Counted from the stretch's first letter, positions 28,158-37,363 are shown. The stretch is 46,820 nucleotides of DNA from Alteromonadaceae bacterium (GCA_002746115.1 NVXL01000213.1:1-46820); one strand, 5' to 3'. A program made the numbers and translations. The notes: generated by a model not told the origin, from the sequence alone.

Positions 28158-30572
28158 TTAGAAGCTCTCGTTAAAGCCGTCGGTGTAGCTGACAACAACA
28201 GTGCCTTGGTCGTCACTGATGGTGGCATGCTCTACGCCATCGACAGTAATGTTTCCGCTAACAACGCTTGCGCCATTAGTTTCTGTTTGCGTGAGAGATA
28301 GAACCACACCGCTTTCGTTGGCGACAGTTAAGCTCGACTCGGTAGCGTCGTCTGCAAGAGACGCACTGTTAAGTGCAATCGTTAACAAGGTAGCGTCAAA
28401 ATCAACGATAACAAGCAAGTCAGCATCGTCGGCACCGGTACGAGTCGCGATCACTGAGAGTGTGACGTCTTCTTCGCTAGAAATCCCCGGCACTTCAATT
28501 TGTGCTGTGATGTTAGCGGTGATATCGACGAAGTTGCTGTCACTCTCTTCAGTACAAACATCACTTTCTGACTGGGCACCGGTTACAAAGTCTCGGCTAT
28601 CAGAGCCAACACAGTTGAAGCTGAAGTCGGTACCGTCTGCGGTGACGCGAACGCTTGCGCTTAAGCTTGCACCGCTTGGCGCTTCGAATTCACCACTGAT
28701 AGCCAAAACGAGTTCATCAAAGGTAATGGTTTCATCCCATGTATCCAATACGCTAACAGGACCGTCATTGCCAGGAACGTAGGTTCCTGTCTCTGAGCTG
28801 TCAACGGTGACGTTACTTATGGATAGTAAGATGTCGCCAGTGAAGGTGACGGGATCAGTAACTACGCTAGAGCTGACTTCAGACATACTGACTTCAAGAT
28901 CAAAGACAACGCTGGTGAGGTCGGCATCAAACACTTCAGTACTACCGTTAGTGGTTTCCTGATTATCATTGATGCCAGGGATAGCTGTAGTTTCCACTTC
29001 CGAAGCTGTTGCCATTAAGGCCACATCACCTGAGATGATCTGGAGTGAAACACTTGCTGAGCTTGCTGTTCCCCATATATCCAAGTCGACCATAGCGGAG
29101 GCGGTATCAGTGCTTGTGCTACTGCCATCATCGTTAGCGACTGGTGTGCCATCAACATCGGTGACATCGGAGTTATTATCAACGGCACTGATATCTACCG
29201 CAACGGCAACCATATTTGGATCGGTACCGACGTTTACTGTGGCGTCTACGGTATAAGTGACTTCAGTATCGGTGGCAGCGATAGCGATGATAATATTGGT
29301 GTCTGGATCGGTAAATGTAGTTAAGTCAGTGTCAGCTTCATAAGCATCCCTAGCGCTAGCGATCGCTTCAGCTGTATAAACAAGTGCTTGTAAAACGTAA
29401 CCGGCATCACCATCTAGGCTGTTGCTGGCAAGTTCGACACGATCAGCAAAGGCTTCAGCATCCACAAATGTGGCCGCTTGCAAGTCACGTAGAGACTGTA
29501 CAAGGGCTTTAGCTTTATCTAGGTCGCCTAAGTTTGGATCCACTGCCGTGCCTGGGTCAGGATCGGTAGAGCCATTTTGAGCTAAGCCTTGGTTGGTATC
29601 GATAATGTTTTCGAGTGTAGCCAAGTTAGTTAACCCGTCGGTATCTGCGGCTTGAATCGCATCAATAACAGCAGAGGCCTGGGCTAGGATTTCAGCTAAA
29701 GTCACGCTAGTGCTTGCCGCATCTTCGGTATCCGCTAAACCACCATCGCTAACAAACTGTGTAGCAAAATTTTGTACTGCGGCGGCAATGGAGAGTGTTG
29801 GGTTGCCTCCAATTAAAGCTTCTACAATACTTGCGCTAAGTAAGTTGAAGTTAAGAACATTGTTGGACGCTGCGGCCACAGCTGCAGGATTCGTCAAATC
29901 GACAATGGGGAGTGTAGTAATGTCACCTTGAATACCGAAACGCTCAGCAATACTGCTGTTCGCATTTGATATAGCTGTGATGGCGGCTTCTAATGTGGTA
30001 TCACCACCAGTGCTTAAAGCATCCAAAGCGCTTGAGGTTGCAGTGTCTGTTAGCACTGAAAGGTTAACCTGTGTAGTTGAGTCGGTCACAGGGGGAACGA
30101 TCGCGTCGATATTAAAGTCAACATCGTCAATAGTGACAACGCCGCCAAAATCGACACCACCACCACAACCACCAGCCAAGTCACAGCGCATGCTCGTGCT
30201 GCCGTCATCCGCTGCACTCACACGCACAACAAATGGGCTGCCGTCGTAATCGGATATTTGAACCGAGTAGGTGCCGTCATCAGTGCTCGTTAAGCCGTTT
30301 ACAAGGCTGGTATCACTCCGTGCGCCATTAATAATTGGGTGGATGTTTACAATGCCGCCAAATATAAGGCCTTTAGAGGCTGCACCGCTGACAGTTAATG
30401 GAACGGGCTCAGGGGTTGGGGTTGCTGTTGGTTCAGCTGTTGGTTCGGCTGTTGGCGTTGGGCTGCCTACTAGCGGCGGGACTGACCCGTTGCCATTGCC
30501 ATTGTCGCATGCCGCAAGCGTAAGTGTCGCCGCAACGGATAAGAAAAGGATTAACAATCTCTTTGTACTCAT
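28158..30572 (-). CDS. Large acidic surface lipoprotein, unknown function
   Basis: From ATG 30572 the protein is about 804 residues; an in-frame ATG 66 bases upstream is less likely because MSTKRLLILFLSVAATLTLAAC gives a clean lipoprotein signal with lipobox LAAC. A Gly/Asn and TAEPTAEPTATPTPEP spacer leads into a first beta-rich domain (LTVSGAASKGLIFGG), then an Ala/Asp-rich probably helical region (about 190-420), then a Thr/Ser/Asp-rich beta-strand region to the end. Basic residues are rare, so the protein is strongly acidic, as are many secreted marine proteins. I do not recognise it as an enzyme. Roles in surface structure or polymer binding are possible. It is monocistronic by the strong terminator behind it. 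Confidence 0.75.
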   Translation of the reverse strand: MSTKRLLILFLSVAATLTLAACDNGNGNGSVPPLVGSPTPTAEPTAEPTATPTPEPVPLTVSGAASKGLIFGGIVNIHPIINGARSDTSLVNGLTSTDDGTYSVQISDYDGSPFVVRVSAADDGSTSMRCDLAGGCGGGVDFGGVVTIDDVDFNIDAIVPPVTDSTTQVNLSVLTDTATSSALDALSTGGDTTLEAAITAISNANSSIAERFGIQGDITTLPIVDLTNPAAVAAASNNVLNFNLLSASIVEALIGGNPTLSIAAAVQNFATQFVSDGGLADTEDAASTSVTLAEILAQASAVIDAIQAADTDGLTNLATLENIIDTNQGLAQNGSTDPDPGTAVDPNLGDLDKAKALVQSLRDLQAATFVDAEAFADRVELASNSLDGDAGYVLQALVYTAEAIASARDAYEADTDLTTFTDPDTNIIIAIAATDTEVTYTVDATVNVGTDPNMVAVAVDISAVDNNSDVTDVDGTPVANDDGSSTSTDTASAMVDLDIWGTASSASVSLQIISGDVALMATASEVETTAIPGINDNQETTNGSTEVFDADLTSVVFDLEVSMSEVSSSVVTDPVTFTGDILLSISNVTVDSSETGTYVPGNDGPVSVLDTWDETITFDELVLAISGEFEAPSGASLSASVRVTADGTDFSFNCVGSDSRDFVTGAQSESDVCTEESDSNFVDITANITAQIEVPGISSEEDVTLSVIATRTGADDADLLVIVDFDATLLTIALNSASLADDATESSLTVANESGVVLSLTQTETNGASVVSGNITVDGVEHATISDDQGTVVVSYTDGFNESF

Positions 30573-31102
30573 AGCTTTTATGCTCACTCGTAAAAAAATT
30601 AAGAAACAATCCATCGCTGTTTTAAAAGGCTGCAACATGCAAACATAGGCGCAATAAAAGCTAGGCTTAGTAGCTTGAAACGGCGGTCTCGTCTATGGTA
30701 AGCAATGGACGGGTACTAGCAAGGATAGTTCAGCCATTTTAGAAAAACCACTTTTACTAAAATTTCTTTTGCCTTTAAAAACAGTGTTTAAACAAAACTT
30801 GTGGAGGGCTTAGCCTTATTCTGTTTTTAAATTTAGGCGGGGATTATATTTCTTTTATTAAGGGTGTTTTTGACCCAAAATAGGTTTTTATTTAGATGTT
30901 CTGTTGAAATTTTTCGAATTCTGATCTATTGAATTTGACGTCCAAAAACACCCAAACATATGAGATATGGGGTTTTGTTAGTGAGTGTTTATTAAGTTTT
31001 GAGTGACGAATGTCGCTTAAGATGTAAAGTAAGTCGACTTTATTTTAGTTGTGGTGTTTTTCTTATGGGGAAACGCAATATTTAGAGGGCGTTGATGTGA
31101 AA
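30573..31102. other. Intergenic region with a long-spaced inverted repeat
   Basis: About 530 bases without a supported gene, upstream of the lipoprotein gene and downstream of the large GH5 gene. It holds the inverted repeat at 30862-30953 (listed separately) and otherwise AT-rich sequence. The lipoprotein promoter should be here, but no clear -35/-10 pair was picked out. Confidence 0.5.
30862..30953. repeat. 11-bp inverted repeat with 70-bp spacer
   Basis: GGGTGTTTTTG (30862-30872) and CAAAAACACCC (30943-30953) are exact reverse complements. The spacer contains TTCGAA and GACGTC palindromes. The layout fits paired regulator sites upstream of the lipoprotein gene, or the ends of a very small decayed element. 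No target duplication was seen. Confidence 0.6.
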
Positions 31103-31132
31103 ACGGGCTAATTAAATATTTAATTAGCCCGT
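31103..31132 (-). terminator. Perfect 30-bp palindrome, terminator of the large GH5 gene
   Basis: The palindrome is exact, with half-site ACGGGCTAATTAAAT. It lies 31 bases after the stop of the 31163-35011 gene and on the minus strand is followed by TTTT. The G+C block at the base of the stem and the following T-run fit intrinsic termination, although a hairpin closing without a loop must open a few pairs. Confidence 0.75.
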
Positions 31133-31162
31133 AGAGAGTCGCTATTGTTCAGCTAGTGTGTG

Positions 31163-34100
31163 TTATTGAGTCGGAAAGTTTGCACCTGCAGGAGGTGTAG
31201 CACCGAGGCAAGATACGTTATCAATCTCGATACTTGCTGATGAGCCATCACTTCCGCCAATCTGCCAGCTTAGTGCACGAACAGAGCTAACATTTTGAGC
31301 AACACCTGCCGCCCAGCTAGGCTGAGCCAGTTGGTTAAAGTTCACCAAAATTGTGCGCCAGTCATTTGATGATGGAGCCGTATGTTGATGAAAACCAAAA
31401 TCAGCGATGTTAGTTTGTTCAACACGAAAGTCATGGCTATCGCCACGATAATCATATTGTACTGCGCTACAACCGCTTAGATCGTGTCCGGTATCTGATG
31501 CATTCAGAGATAGAGCGAAACCCGCATAAGGATCCCAAAGTAAGGCGCCTTTACTAAAGTTTATCTGAGCGCTAATTGCACCACTGGCAGGTAGCTGTGC
31601 AGCACCTGTAATTGTGCTTTGACCACCGTCGCCAGAATCATCGAAAGAACCCCATTCACCACCCCAAAAGGAGAAGGTATCAGCGTCGTCGACGTTATCT
31701 ATCATCAGGCTAGCGGGGAGTTGTTGTGGACCGGCATTACTACTACCGGTGCGCCAAGGGGCAGTCGCTGCATAGCCAGCAAGACTGTTTTGTACCCACT
31801 CGCCGCGCTCACTTAAACCGCCGCTTGGTAGCCAGATGCTAGGTGGCTCATCCTTATCGGCAATTGCCCAGTAAGCGGATGAGATTTTGTTTTGATCAAG
31901 GAAGTTCATCCAGTCGTCACGACCCATACCGTCGTCGGCACCGTTAGGCCAAATGCCCCACTCACTTGCAAATACCGCAGCACCTGCGTCTAATGCTGTT
32001 TGTGCAAAGCCGCGCACGCCGTTGCCGTGTGAGCCAACGTAAAAATGCAATGCATAAGCGATGTTGCTACCACTAACAGGGTTAAATGCCGCTTCGTCCA
32101 CTCGCTGAGACCACCATGGGTTTCCGACAATAATTAGGTTGTCCGAATGCTCTCTAATAACTGGCACGATTTGCTCGGCATAGGACTTAACGGTATTCCA
32201 AGACGTAGTGTTTAATGGCTCGTTGTAGATTTCGAAAATAACATTATCATGATGACCGTAACGCTGTGCCATATCTCGGAAGAAATCAATGGACGCGCCA
32301 ACGTTATCTTCAGCGTGATGTGAGTGCCAATCAATAATGACGTAGATGTTACGTGCGATAGCCGCTTCGATAATTGTTTCAACGCGAGTTCGGTTTGCAA
32401 ACGGGTCTTCTATAAACCCGCCGCCATCTTCAGCGCCCATTGCTGCACGTATCATTTCGATATTCCACTCGTCTACCAGCATGTCTACTGTAGCGGCGTT
32501 CCACCATTTCTCTTGACCCCAGCCAGTGTTGCTCCAGAATAAACTCATGCCATGAATCTGAGCAGGTTGACCGGTGAGAGAGCCGTTTATGCGATTGCCG
32601 TTGGTTTCGAGTTGGCCATAGAAATCGACCGGACCATCACTGCCGCCGGAGCCGTCTGTTAGGCAGAACAAGTCGATACCTGAGATATCGCTATCCCCTA
32701 CGACGCCGTTGCCACCACCTAAGTGACAGGTCTGGCTTGTTTGTGAGGCGGTGACGATTACGCTGAAGTTACTACCTTCAGTTAATTGAGTGTTAAACCA
32801 AGTGGTGCCGGTATTGGCTGCGTTAAGCGTTAAAGTCTCGCTGCCATTTAGGCTCAAGCTAACACTACCTTCAGTTAGTCCATTCAAAGTAACGCCGATG
32901 TTATGTGTTGTGACGTTAGGGGTGGCAGTAGGCGTAGGCGTTGGAGTGCCAGGCCCTGGAGTGACGGTAGGCGTTGGTGTGACCGTCGGAGTTGGAGTAG
33001 GTGTGACTGTCGGAGTTGGAGTAGGTGTGACTGTCGGAGTTGGAGTAGGTGTGACCGTTGGAGTTGGAGTGGGTGTTGGAGTCGGAGTCGGTGTTGGTTC
33101 GATTAATTGCGTGACTCGGAACCAATTTAAGTTCCAAGCACCGCTCAGAGCTAAACCAAAGTTATGCGCACCAGCACTAAGTTCCACTTCGTGACTAATT
33201 GTCGCCCAGTTCTGCCAGCCACCGGTATTGGGTACCGTAAGGCTGCCATAAACAGGCGAGCCGCCACCTTCTTCAAGTTGCACCGAGCCGAATTGATCAC
33301 TCGCGACGCGATATTCGACGAGGTAAGTGCCGGTAACCGGTAGGTTCACTGTACTAAATGTCATCCAATCACCAGTATCGAACCAGCCAGCGTTTTGTCC
33401 GCCGCCTGTATCACTAGTACTTTCAATTTGAATGCCATTTTGAGCAGAGTAATCTTCCGCTTGAATGGTGATGCTGACACCAGGCTCCGGAGTGCTCGTA
33501 GGGTTTGGTGTAGAAGTGGGGGTTGGTGTAGGTGTAGGTGTAAAAGGTGTGGTCGAAGTGATTTCAAACCAGTTAATGTTCCATCCACCGTTGTTAGCCG
33601 CAATCGAAATGACTTGCTCACCGGCTTCCAGATTGACGGTGTGGGATTCCGTTGTCCAGTTTTGCCATGCGCCAGTTTGAGGGACGTTGAGGTCGCCAAA
33701 AACAGTGCTTTGGCCACTTTGCTCAAGCTGGAATGCGCCACCGCCGTCAAGGCTTGCTAAGCGGTATGACACGGTATATGTGCCGCTGGCAGGTACATTG
33801 ACAGCGTAGCTCATCCAGTCTCCAGCGTCGATAAAGCCGACGTTAGTGCCGCCACCAGTATCATCGGTGTTCTCGGTTTGAATACCGCTAGATTGGCAGT
33901 ACGACTCCGCTTCAATGCGTGCAGGCACTTGGGTGAAAGTGTCACAGCTAGAGCTTCCGCCTCCGCCTGATTTAAATGGCCAGTTGCTAACAATTCCAGC
34001 AACTTTGTTGCCTGATTCGGTCAGGTTGGTTGTGCCAGGATGGAAGATAGAAGCTGACTCGCCTTTATCGTTGATAGCCCAGTTTGCATGGCTAATGCCG

Positions 34101-35011
34101 TTGTCCTGTAAAAACTGCATCCAGATATCGGTTTCGCCATGGTTCAAAGGGCCGTTGCCGCTGGCTTCTACAGTTCCCCACTCAGTGGCAAACAACGCGA
34201 TGCCGTTATTGAGAGCCGTCTGGGCTTTTTGTCTTATGCCTTCTTTGTGTGTACCGGCATAAAAGTGCAAGGCGTAAGCAATGTTGCCGTGGCTAGTAAT
34301 AGGATCAAAGGAAGCTTGATCTACGTCTTGAGACCACTTAGGGGTGCCGACAATAATTAGATTATCACTATCGATTTCACGAATAGCGCTGATAACTGTT
34401 TCAGCATAAGGCTTGATGTCGTGACTCCACGACACGTGAATAGGCTCGTTGTAGATCTCATAGATAACGTTATCGAGGTGGCCGTAATCGTTCGCCATGA
34501 TGCGGAAGAAATCAACGGCTGCGTTGGGGTTTTGCTCGGCATGATGGCTATGCCAGTCGATAATGACGTACATATCGTTGGCAACTGCAGCGTCAACAAC
34601 GGTGCGAACGCGTGACACATTACCGCCTGGGCTGGATAAATAGCCGCCCCCGTCTTCTACGCCCATCGATGCGCGTACAATACTGGCCTGCCAGTTGTTT
34701 CTTAACGAGGCAACTTGGTTTGCGGTGTAAAACTTTTCACCACCCCAACCGTCGTTACTCCAAAACATGCTGTAACCAGCAAAACTTTTAGATTGGCCAT
34801 CGGCCAATACTCGGTTACCTTGAACGCTGAGTTTTTCAACAGCAGCTTCAACGTGCATGGCGGATGTGCCAAGCGCACTGAGTGCAACAAGTACTTGTGC
34901 TGGTGTTCTTACTTTTTGCCACAAGCTAGATGCAAGTGACGTTTTTCTTTGTGCAGTACTATTCCTTTGTGCAGTACTATCCGTAGGTTTTATCGTATTG
35001 ATAGATTTCAT
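31163..35011 (-). CDS. Bimodular cellulase GH5 - CBM6 - CBM6 - X - GH5 - CBM11-like
   Basis: A secreted 1282-residue enzyme. The long signal peptide ends near MHVEA (55). GH5 domain 1 is at about 58-345 (acid/base E189 in IYNEP, nucleophile E277 in ATEWGT). Two CBM6 modules follow at about 360-485 and 511-636, a Pro/Thr/Val linker at 637-700, and a small Ig-like module with two Cys at about 703-785. GH5 domain 2 is at about 795-1088 (E931 and E1017 in ASEWGI). A C-terminal jelly-roll resembling CBM11/CIA30 spans about 1100-1270. Both barrels carry IDWHSHHAE and the GH5_2-like EWG segment of bacterial endoglucanases and keep their glutamates. The plan recalls Saccharophagus degradans Cel5A. 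A good ribosome-binding site, AAGGGGA, precedes the ATG. Endoglucanase action on cellulose is expected. Confidence 0.93.
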   Translation of the reverse strand: MKSINTIKPTDSTAQRNSTAQRKTSLASSLWQKVRTPAQVLVALSALGTSAMHVEAAVEKLSVQGNRVLADGQSKSFAGYSMFWSNDGWGGEKFYTANQVASLRNNWQASIVRASMGVEDGGGYLSSPGGNVSRVRTVVDAAVANDMYVIIDWHSHHAEQNPNAAVDFFRIMANDYGHLDNVIYEIYNEPIHVSWSHDIKPYAETVISAIREIDSDNLIIVGTPKWSQDVDQASFDPITSHGNIAYALHFYAGTHKEGIRQKAQTALNNGIALFATEWGTVEASGNGPLNHGETDIWMQFLQDNGISHANWAINDKGESASIFHPGTTNLTESGNKVAGIVSNWPFKSGGGGSSSCDTFTQVPARIEAESYCQSSGIQTENTDDTGGGTNVGFIDAGDWMSYAVNVPASGTYTVSYRLASLDGGGAFQLEQSGQSTVFGDLNVPQTGAWQNWTTESHTVNLEAGEQVISIAANNGGWNINWFEITSTTPFTPTPTPTPTSTPNPTSTPEPGVSITIQAEDYSAQNGIQIESTSDTGGGQNAGWFDTGDWMTFSTVNLPVTGTYLVEYRVASDQFGSVQLEEGGGSPVYGSLTVPNTGGWQNWATISHEVELSAGAHNFGLALSGAWNLNWFRVTQLIEPTPTPTPTPTPTPTVTPTPTPTVTPTPTPTVTPTPTPTVTPTPTVTPGPGTPTPTPTATPNVTTHNIGVTLNGLTEGSVSLSLNGSETLTLNAANTGTTWFNTQLTEGSNFSVIVTASQTSQTCHLGGGNGVVGDSDISGIDLFCLTDGSGGSDGPVDFYGQLETNGNRINGSLTGQPAQIHGMSLFWSNTGWGQEKWWNAATVDMLVDEWNIEMIRAAMGAEDGGGFIEDPFANRTRVETIIEAAIARNIYVIIDWHSHHAEDNVGASIDFFRDMAQRYGHHDNVIFEIYNEPLNTTSWNTVKSYAEQIVPVIREHSDNLIIVGNPWWSQRVDEAAFNPVSGSNIAYALHFYVGSHGNGVRGFAQTALDAGAAVFASEWGIWPNGADDGMGRDDWMNFLDQNKISSAYWAIADKDEPPSIWLPSGGLSERGEWVQNSLAGYAATAPWRTGSSNAGPQQLPASLMIDNVDDADTFSFWGGEWGSFDDSGDGGQSTITGAAQLPASGAISAQINFSKGALLWDPYAGFALSLNASDTGHDLSGCSAVQYDYRGDSHDFRVEQTNIADFGFHQHTAPSSNDWRTILVNFNQLAQPSWAAGVAQNVSSVRALSWQIGGSDGSSASIEIDNVSCLGATPPAGANFPTQ
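32979..33074 (-). repeat. 24-bp tandem repeat encoding the PT/V linker
   Basis: Four consecutive 24-bp units (plus-strand form GTGACTGTCGGAGTTGGAG followed by TAGGT). Units 2 and 3 are identical; units 1 and 4 differ by one to three bases. They encode the TPTPTPTV repeats between the second CBM6 and the second half of the enzyme. An 18-bp degenerate unit precedes them at 32961-32978. Near identity implies recent duplication. Confidence 0.92.
34947..34982 (-). repeat. 18-bp tandem duplication in the cellulase signal peptide
   Basis: Two adjacent 18-bp units, CTTTGTGCAGTACTATTC and CTTTGTGCAGTACTATCC, differ by one base. They encode STAQRN and STAQRK in the unusually long N-region before the hydrophobic core. 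The duplication lengthens the polar leader but keeps the frame. Confidence 0.9.
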
Positions 35012-35393
35012 TTTTATTCCCCTTAAAGGGTCTTTTTATTGTTAGAAAGTTATTTTTAGAAAGTTGTTTGTAAAACTCAATATTCCTGAAAAATTAAGAA
35101 ACCGTACACTTGAAAAACGAGTGCAACTAGAGCCGTAACCGCTTAGGAATCAGGCCTTTAAAAAAGCCATGTAGAGTTTTGCAAATCAATCATAGCGGGT
35201 GAGAGGGAGGTTGTTTTAGAAAATCGATGAAACGTTTAACTTTCGGGTTGTACAAAACATCTGCAATCTATCTTGGGAATAAAAACGATTAAAGCGATGT
35301 TTTTTGGCGACTTAAATAAATGTAAAATTAAGGCGGATTAATTAAGTAAATACTTTTATATTCACGATAAAGCGGCCACTTTAGTGAGGTTTT
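35012..35393. other. Intergenic region between the large GH5 gene and msrQ
   Basis: About 380 AT-rich bases without a supported gene. The part next to 35011 holds the cellulase ribosome-binding site and should hold its promoter. The msrQ-proximal end merges into the 22-bp repeat array described separately. Nothing else stands out. Confidence 0.5.
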
Positions 35394-35474
35394 GGGATGA
35401 AGTGACCTTATATCCGGGACGAAGTGACTTTATGCTCGGGACGAAATGACTTTATAGACGAAATTACTTTATAG
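35394..35474. repeat. Degenerate 22-bp tandem repeat spanning the 3' end of msrQ
   Basis: Unit 1 (35394-35415) and unit 2 (35416-35437) are 22 bp of the form GGGACGAAGTGACTTTAT plus four bases. A 20-bp unit (35438-35457) and a 17-bp unit (35458-35474) follow. The msrQ stop falls inside unit 1, so the last residues of MsrQ (HKVTSSRI) are encoded by repeat sequence. Confidence 0.85.
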
Positions 35475-36058
35475 ATGACAAGCAACAAAAATATCGCGCC
35501 ATAAGAAAGCGCCTCGCCGTAGTCTGCTCTAGTGATCCAAGTGAGGTGCACAATAGCAAGGAGGTTGATGACATAAGTTAAGTTATGTAAGCGCTGCCAT
35601 TGCTTCGCTAGGCGACGGCGCATTTTTTTAGTCGATGTGATTGTTAGCGGAATCATCAATACAAATGCGCTAAAACCAACCGTAATATACGGCCTGTCGG
35701 CAATATCTTCGAGTACATACGCAAGTGTTAACGATTGGTCAAAAATCAAATACACTAAAAAATGTATCAAGGCATAAAAGAAGGCGTACAAACCCAAGGG
35801 GCGGCGGAATAGAACCAGCCAAGGGTTGCCTGTGAATTTGTTGAGCGGTGTTATAAAAAGGGAGAAAATCAATAGGCGTAAGCTCGTCTCTCCCGTTACG
35901 TGTGTGAGAGTCTCTACAGGGTTGGTGCCTAGGTTGTCGGCGTAAGCCCTATATAAAAGTTCAAATAGTGTGATCAAACACAATAAATGAAGCCCGGGGC
36001 GAAGCGCCCAGTGAATGACTTTTGCTGGAGGGCGAAACGCGAGATATTGTTTTTTCAT
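35408..36058 (-). CDS. msrQ: MsrQ, haem-binding membrane subunit of periplasmic Met-sulfoxide reductase
   Basis: The 216-residue protein has about six TM helices of the ferric-reductase-like fold (YedZ). It passes electrons from the quinone pool or flavin reductase to MsrP. Conserved histidines are visible at H99 (YALIHFLVYL), H158 (QRLHNLTYV) and H171 (AIVHLTWI), together with WHRPLGL-like RRPLGLYAF. It lies 73 bases downstream of msrP on the same strand, so the pair forms an operon in the order PQ. The C-terminal tail is made by a tandem repeat array. There is no clear Shine-Dalgarno sequence at the ATG. Confidence 0.94.
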   Translation of the reverse strand: MKKQYLAFRPPAKVIHWALRPGLHLLCLITLFELLYRAYADNLGTNPVETLTHVTGETSLRLLIFSLFITPLNKFTGNPWLVLFRRPLGLYAFFYALIHFLVYLIFDQSLTLAYVLEDIADRPYITVGFSAFVLMIPLTITSTKKMRRRLAKQWQRLHNLTYVINLLAIVHLTWITRADYGEALSYGAIFLLLVIYKVISSIKSFRPEHKVTSSRI

Positions 36059-36131
36059 AGATTAGTGTTAAAGAATATTTGTAGCATTGGTGTTAATAGT
36101 AGTGATTGTTGTGTTAACGGTGTTTATCTGC

Positions 36132-37103
36132 CTAATAGTGCTTTTTCAAATTAAGGTCTTTGTATAAATGCGCAACTTCTTGCTCATAACCATTGTACAT
36201 GAGCGTTTTACGCTTAAATAATTCGCCAATCCTTCGCTCCCGAGCCTGACTCCAGCGTGGGTGACTGACCTTAGGGTTTACATTGGAGTAAAAACCGTAC
36301 TCTTTCGGCGCCAGCATGTTCCAGCTCGTTTTGGGCTGAGTTTTACTAAAGCGAATTTTCACAATCGACTTAATACTTTTAAAACCATACTTCCACGGTA
36401 CCACAAGCCGAATGGGGGCGCCATTTTGATTGGGGAGTGGCTTTCCGTAAAGGCCTGTTGCCATAAATGTCAGGGGGTGCATGGCTTCGTCCATACGTAA
36501 ACCTTCTCGGTAGGGCCATTTGATACTGCTGCGGGTCTGCCCTGGGAGTGGGTCATTTTTGTCGTAGAGCGTCTCGAAGGCCACGTACTTTGCTTGGCTA
36601 GTTGGCTCGAAGCGTTTTAATAAATCCGACAAAGGGAAGCCTAGCCAAGGGATCACCATCGACCACGCTTCGACGCAGCGTAGGCGGTAAATTCGCTCTT
36701 CAAAGCTATGGGGTTTGAGGATGTCCTCCAGCGTATAAGTTCCCGGCTTATTACATTCCCCTTCGATTTGAATTGACCAGTTATCAGTGCTCAATGCGCT
36801 GGCATGCTGTTTCGGGTCATCTTTGCTAGAGCCGAGTTCGTAAAAGTTGTTGTAGCTAGTAATATCCTCAAAACTATTCATCGGCTCATCTAGCGTGACA
36901 GTGCGCTTTAAGTTTTGTAGTTTGTGTTCGGCGCTAGCGGGTAGCGAAGCCCAAGCAATTGTAGGGTAGTAGCTTGCGAGCGCAATGGCGCTACCGCCAT
37001 ATAAGCTTTGACGCAGAAATTTTCGGCGAGATAAAAACAGTTTTTCAGGCGTCACGTCGGACTCGGTGAGTACGCTTTCTGCCGAAGTAATTAGCTTTGC
37101 CAT
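36132..37103 (-). CDS. msrP: MsrP, periplasmic molybdopterin Met-sulfoxide reductase
   Basis: The 323-residue catalytic subunit (YedY) reduces methionine sulfoxide in oxidised envelope proteins. The twin-arginine signal SRRKFLRQS has R26-R27 and is followed by a hydrophobic stretch, as needed for export of a folded Mo-cofactor protein. The molybdenum ligand is C143 in [19 protein letters not shown], a motif nearly identical to the E. coli one. [29 protein letters not shown] is the expected C-terminal cofactor region. It is the first gene of the msrPQ operon, which repairs oxidative damage to exported proteins, useful for a bacterium relying on secreted enzymes. A probable promoter lies 28 bases upstream. 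Confidence 0.96.
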   Translation of the reverse strand: MAKLITSAESVLTESDVTPEKLFLSRRKFLRQSLYGGSAIALASYYPTIAWASLPASAEHKLQNLKRTVTLDEPMNSFEDITSYNNFYELGSSKDDPKQHASALSTDNWSIQIEGECNKPGTYTLEDILKPHSFEERIYRLRCVEAWSMVIPWLGFPLSDLLKRFEPTSQAKYVAFETLYDKNDPLPGQTRSSIKWPYREGLRMDEAMHPLTFMATGLYGKPLPNQNGAPIRLVVPWKYGFKSIKSIVKIRFSKTQPKTSWNMLAPKEYGFYSNVNPKVSHPRWSQARERRIGELFKRKTLMYNGYEQEVAHLYKDLNLKKHY

Positions 37104-37130
37104 AGTGGTTTGCCCTGCTTATTGTCTTAA

Positions 37131-37159
37131 ATTTAAAAGCCTTAGGTAAGTATGGACAA
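37131..37159 (-). promoter_or_regulatory. Possible sigma70-type promoter of msrPQ
   Basis: On the minus strand TTGTCC (37159-37154) is followed after 17 bases by TTAAAT (37136-37131), matching four of six in each hexamer. The transcript would start about 20 bases before the msrP ATG. Confidence 0.4.
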
Positions 37160-37363
37160 GTAAATTGCGAAAAAATAGCGTGTTAACTGTAAGAAAAACT
37201 AGATTCCCCGACGGATGCGTCGAATATGGCGATAAAACTGCTTATACTCTGAATATATTGGGCTGACCGTACACGGTATACCCGCCTTAGCTTGACGCGA
37301 TGTTTGACAATGTTGACCATTAACATCAGCCAATAGCCACTAATGCTTGGGAGAGCGTTTGTT

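Noticed and set aside
32961-33074. Regular 24-bp repeats considered as a CRISPR array
   Set aside because: The units are contiguous with no unique spacers, in frame with the cellulase, and encode its Pro/Thr linker.
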